Shown here: one piece after another, positions 6,374 to 8,853 of the stretch
How positions within the stretch are numbered: the first letter of the stretch is position 1
Layout: each line of letters opens with the position of its first letter
NCBI GenBank assembly: GCA_023264315.1
Contig: JALQST010000115.1
Span: forward strand, 1-8,853
From: Nodosilinea sp. BSH.14
GTDB taxonomy: Bacteria > Cyanobacteriota > Cyanobacteriia > Phormidesmidales > Phormidesmidaceae
Direction of reading: 5' to 3'
DNA length: 8,853 bases
Position numbers and translations under genes: made by a program
The notes under the pieces: model-generated
Told to the model about the DNA's origin: nothing
Seen by the model: the letters and a program-made list of their open reading frames with translations, nothing else
The model's database searches: none

Positions 6374-7060
6374 ATGGTTAACTGTGTGGATGTGAGGTAC
6401 ATCGTGGAGGGCAGCACCCTCAGCGAACGGGCCGCCCTGCCCACCCCGGAGCGCGTCCCCGGCGGCGTTCCCGATGGCACCCTGGTGTTCAGCAACACCG
6501 TGACCTATGCCGTGCGGGTGTTCACCCGGGAGGGGCAGCCCCATATCAACCTGTTTAACCGCCAAACGGGGCGGCTGGAGGTGGATGCCGGACGGGCCGT
6601 GGCCATCTCCAGCGTGGAGGGAACCCACTACCAATACGGCGGATCGGACACCAGCCCCTCGGTGCAGGTAAGCCTCACCCGAGATGGATCCCAAACCTTA
6701 GAGGTGAATGACATCGTGCAAACGGATCGATCCACCGTGCTGGGCACCGTAACCTACTTGCCCCGCATCGCCCTGCCCCCCAACGCCGTGGTGGAGGTGC
6801 AGTTGGTCGATGTCAGCCGCGCCGATGCCCCCGCCGTGCTCCTGGCCAGTCAGAGCACCATTACGGGAGAGCAGCAGGTACCCATGCCCTTTGAACTGGT
6901 GTATGACCCCAACCAGATCGATGCTCGCATGACCCTCGCGGTGCAGGCCCGGATTACGGTGGATGGCGAACTTCAGTTCATCAGCACCCGCCGTTTTGCC
7001 GTGTCCACCCAGGGCCAAACCAGCCCCGTTGAGGTGGTGGTCGATCCCGTGCAGCGCTAG
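6374..7060 (+). CDS. YbaY-domain protein with a cyanobacterial N-terminal domain
   Basis: From the ATG at 6374 this gives 228 residues. The C-terminal half, from about residue 120 (VLGTVTYLPRIALPPNAVVE, then VQLVDVSRADAPAVLLASQ, VPMPFELVYDPNQIDARMTL and AVQARITVDGELQFIST), matches the YbaY (YscW-type lipoprotein) family, a small beta-sandwich of unclear function. The N-terminal half (TYAVRVFTREG, then INLFNRQTGRLEVDAG and later VQVSLTRDGSQTLEVND) resembles a beta-rich domain found in cyanobacterial proteins. The start is uncertain. The frame opens at a GTG at 6290; the ATG at 6374 has no Shine-Dalgarno; a GTG at 6404 has GAGG six bases upstream and begins where codon use becomes typical of the neighbours. 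None of these starts gives a signal peptide or lipobox, unlike most YbaY proteins. The gene converges on the ABC permease, leaving 31 bp. Confidence 0.8.
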   Translation: MVNCVDVRYIVEGSTLSERAALPTPERVPGGVPDGTLVFSNTVTYAVRVFTREGQPHINLFNRQTGRLEVDAGRAVAISSVEGTHYQYGGSDTSPSVQVSLTRDGSQTLEVNDIVQTDRSTVLGTVTYLPRIALPPNAVVEVQLVDVSRADAPAVLLASQSTITGEQQVPMPFELVYDPNQIDARMTLAVQARITVDGELQFISTRRFAVSTQGQTSPVEVVVDPVQR

Positions 7061-7105
7061 GGGCTAGCTAAAGAAGCCTAGCTAGACTCCTCTAGCTAAA
7101 CAGGC
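7057..7105. repeat. CTAGCTA repeats with 14-bp period across the convergent gene ends
   Basis: CTAGCTA occurs at 7064, 7078 and 7092, exactly 14 bp apart, and a further CTAG at 7057 keeps a 7-bp phase. Units 1 and 3 (CTAGCTAAAGAAGC and CTAGCTAAACAGGC) match at 12 of 14 positions. Because the heptamer is nearly self-complementary, units 1 and 2 also form a hairpin, CTAGCTA (7064-7070) with TAGCTAG (7079-7085) around 8 bases. The third unit contains the permease stop codon and its last codons. It may act as a bidirectional transcript end, but there is no T tract. Confidence 0.5.
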
Positions 7106-7889
7106 GGGGGTAGATTCGCAGGGCGGCAAGGCGGGCCATCAGGGCCATCCAGCCCAGCAGCCACAGCAGCGATAGGGGCCACCAGGGCGGCAACCCGAGG
7201 GGCCAGCGCAGCAAATCCACCAGGGAGGCCAGGGGCAGCAGTCCGGCGAATTTGGCCAGCAGGGGCGGCAGGGTATCGCGGGGAAAGTAGGTGCCGCAGA
7301 GGGTGAACATGGGGATCACAATCAGGAAGATGGGAACGTTGACCTGATCCACCTTGTTCACCACCCCCGCCACCAGCAGGCCAAAGGCTCCAAACAGCAG
7401 GCTCCCGATCCCAATCAGCGGCAGGGACAACAGCAAACTGGACAGGTCGTAGAGTTGGGCCAAAACGGCGACCAATCCAGTGAGGAATCCGGCGATGCTG
7501 CCCTTGGTGGCCGCCCAAAACCAGTCCCCCAAAAACACATCGGTGTAGCTGAGGGGCGCGGTTAGCAACGCCTGCCAGGTTTTCTGAAAGTTGAGGCGAA
7601 TGAAGCTGCTGTAGGCTCCCTCAAAAAAGGACTGAAACAGAACGCCAATGGCGATCATCCCCGGTGCTAGGAACTGGGGATAGGGCACGGGCTGGCCGAG
7701 GTGCTGCACTTCGCCAATCAGCGGCGTCAGGCCATAGCCAAAGGCCAACAGGTAGACAATCGGCTCGGAAATGGGGGGCAGGCAGTTCACTAGCCACGTA
7801 CTGCGGTAGACCTGGAAGTGCCGCCACCACACGGAATAGACCCCCCAAGGGGTAACAGAAACGGGCTTCAGTCCGGCGATGGCTTTCAT
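7092..7889 (-). CDS. ABC-2 type transporter permease (NodJ/DrrB-like)
   Basis: This 265-residue polytopic membrane protein has about six hydrophobic segments, for example ISEPIVYLLAFGYGL, FLAPGMIAIGVLFQSFF, FLTGLVAVLAQLY, IGSLLFGAFGLLVAGVV, VPIFLIVIPMFTLCGTYFP and the C-terminal LSLLWLLGWMALMA. The stretch FLAPGMIAIGVLFQSFFEGA and the later FTLCGTYFPRDTLPP fit the ABC-2 permease family. The start ATG at 7889 overlaps the TGA of the upstream ATPase gene (ATGA, 7886-7889), so translation is probably coupled and the two products form one exporter. The exported substrate cannot be told from the sequence; related pairs handle lipo-oligosaccharides, drugs or other amphiphiles. The stop lies inside a short tandem repeat at the convergent junction. 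Confidence 0.92.
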   Translation of the reverse strand: MKAIAGLKPVSVTPWGVYSVWWRHFQVYRSTWLVNCLPPISEPIVYLLAFGYGLTPLIGEVQHLGQPVPYPQFLAPGMIAIGVLFQSFFEGAYSSFIRLNFQKTWQALLTAPLSYTDVFLGDWFWAATKGSIAGFLTGLVAVLAQLYDLSSLLLSLPLIGIGSLLFGAFGLLVAGVVNKVDQVNVPIFLIVIPMFTLCGTYFPRDTLPPLLAKFAGLLPLASLVDLLRWPLGLPPWWPLSLLWLLGWMALMARLAALRIYPRLFS

Positions 7890-8812
7890 TCCAGCAGGCT
7901 CCCGGTGAGGCGCAGAAACACATCTTCTAAGTTAGCCTGTCGGCGCAGCAGGCGGCGGGGATGGTGGGCTTCAAGCTGGCTCCGCAGGGTTTCGGGGTCG
8001 TCGTCGGGTAGGGCAACCAGGTAGCCATTGCCAAAGGATCGTGACCACACCCCGGCCTTTTCCCCTAGGGATTTGATCACCTCCTCCGGGACGCCCTCCA
8101 CCTCGGCAATTTCGCGGCCCATCACCCGCAAAATCAGGTCGTCGGGGGTGCCTTCGTCAATCACCTGGCCCTGTTGCAGCAACAGCAGCCGATCACACAG
8201 TCGTTGGGCCTCGTCCATATAGTGCGTCGTCAGCAAAATGCCGCAGCCCTGGGCCTTGAGGTGCAGCACGAGCCGCCAAAAGTCTTGACGGGCATCGGGG
8301 TCTAGCCCGGTGGTGGGTTCGTCCAAAAAGATAACCTGGGGCCGATTCAACAGAGCACGGGCCAACACCAGCCGCCGCTTCATCCCGCCCGACAGTTCAT
8401 CCACCTGGGCCGTGGCGCGGTCAGAGAGGTTCACCAAATCCAGCAATTCCCCGGCCCGCTGCTTGGCCGCTGTCCCGGTGATGCGGTAGTGGTGGGCAAA
8501 GTGAGTGAGGTTTTTGAACACCGTAAAATCGTCTTGGGTAACGATGCCCATCTGGGCGCGGGCCTGGGCCGCCTGGGCCGGAATTTGCCAGGGGCCAAGC
8601 TGCACAAAGCCCCGGGTGGGGATCACTGTGCCAAACAGCATCCCCACGGTGGTGGTTTTTCCGGCCCCGTTTGGCCCCAGCAGTCCCACAATTTCCCCCG
8701 GATGCAGGGCAAAGCTCACCCCCTGCACCACGGGCACCCGGTTGTATTCCTTCCACAGATCGTAGGCCGTTAGGCTCAGGGCGTTAGACATGGCACAGCA
8801 TTGCATTTTCAT
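7886..8812 (-). CDS. ABC transporter ATP-binding protein (NodI/DrrA-like exporter)
   Basis: This 308-residue ATPase contains Walker A GPNGAGKTT (46-54), a Q-loop at Q93 (VTQDDFTVF), the signature LSGGMKRR (140-147), Walker B VIFLDEP (160-166) and the H-loop TTHYMDEA with H197. All catalytic residues are intact. The C-terminal extension of roughly 90 residues, ending in NLEDVFLRLTGSLLE, is typical of NodI/CcmA/DrrA-type exporters. The ATG at 8812 has AGGG six bases upstream, so I prefer it over the ATG at 8791 (MSNALSLTAYDLW), which lacks a ribosome binding site. The permease gene follows with a 4-bp overlap. Only 41 bp of upstream sequence is in the window (8813-8853); a CATACT on the minus strand there might be a -10, but too little is visible to judge. 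Confidence 0.94.
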   Translation of the reverse strand: MKMQCCAMSNALSLTAYDLWKEYNRVPVVQGVSFALHPGEIVGLLGPNGAGKTTTVGMLFGTVIPTRGFVQLGPWQIPAQAAQARAQMGIVTQDDFTVFKNLTHFAHHYRITGTAAKQRAGELLDLVNLSDRATAQVDELSGGMKRRLVLARALLNRPQVIFLDEPTTGLDPDARQDFWRLVLHLKAQGCGILLTTHYMDEAQRLCDRLLLLQQGQVIDEGTPDDLILRVMGREIAEVEGVPEEVIKSLGEKAGVWSRSFGNGYLVALPDDDPETLRSQLEAHHPRRLLRRQANLEDVFLRLTGSLLE

Positions 8813-8853
8813 CCATCACCCTAGCGCGATGCCAGCAATTCTCAGTATGACTA

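Noticed and set aside
6073..6498. Upstream extension of the 84-residue gene to 226 residues
   Set aside because: The extension is rich in Pro, Gly, Ser and Thr, covers the divergent control region and overlaps the YbaY gene antisense. The ATG at 6072 has a proper ribosome binding site.
1..8853. CRISPR arrays, transposases, tRNA or rRNA genes, prophage or defence genes
   Set aside because: No regularly spaced long repeats, inverted-repeat-bounded transposase frames, cloverleaf sequences or recognisable defence proteins were found on either strand.

Overview
The window looks like GC-rich cyanobacterial chromosome. The main reasons are the gene order hisD / rpsT-tatD-rpoB, which I associate with cyanobacteria, the cyanobacterial-type RpoB N-terminus, and a small conserved protein and YbaY-type protein of the sort found in that phylum. 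I cannot name a genus. A GC-rich filamentous lineage is a guess, and I saw no copy of the HIP1 octamer GCGATCGC by eye.

Layout. Positions 1-2773, all on the minus strand, hold the gene string rpsT (S20) -> tatD -> rpoB, and rpoB runs off the left edge. Positions 2774-3122 are a divergent intergenic region with a good promoter candidate for hisD and a weaker one for rpsT. hisD (3123-4418, plus strand) converges on mltA (4448-5767, minus strand) with only 29 bp between the stop codons. mltA lies 50 bp downstream of a small conserved gene (5818-6072, minus strand), and the two probably share a transcript. A second divergent region (about 6073-6373) separates that pair from a YbaY-domain gene on the plus strand (about 6374-7060). 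That gene converges on a two-gene ABC exporter operon (ATPase 7886-8812, permease 7092-7889, minus strand, 4-bp ATGA overlap).

Functionally these are housekeeping genes: transcription (rpoB), translation (rpsT), metal-dependent nuclease activity (tatD), the last steps of histidine synthesis (hisD), peptidoglycan turnover (mltA) and export (ABC pair). The YbaY-type protein and the 84-residue protein have no known role that I can state.

No new defence, mobile or biosynthetic system is visible. The most notable observations are: (1) rpoB is out of frame near position 245, exactly explained by loss of one copy of a 5-bp CACCC tandem repeat, most likely a sequence or assembly error; (2) the motif CTCAAAAAT occurs three times, always between genes, and two copies form a perfect 10-bp inverted repeat upstream of the mltA pair; (3) a 14-bp tandem repeat built on CTAGCTA sits at the ybaY/permease convergent ends and extends through the permease stop; (4) a perfect 14-bp palindrome lies just upstream of the rpoB ribosome binding site.
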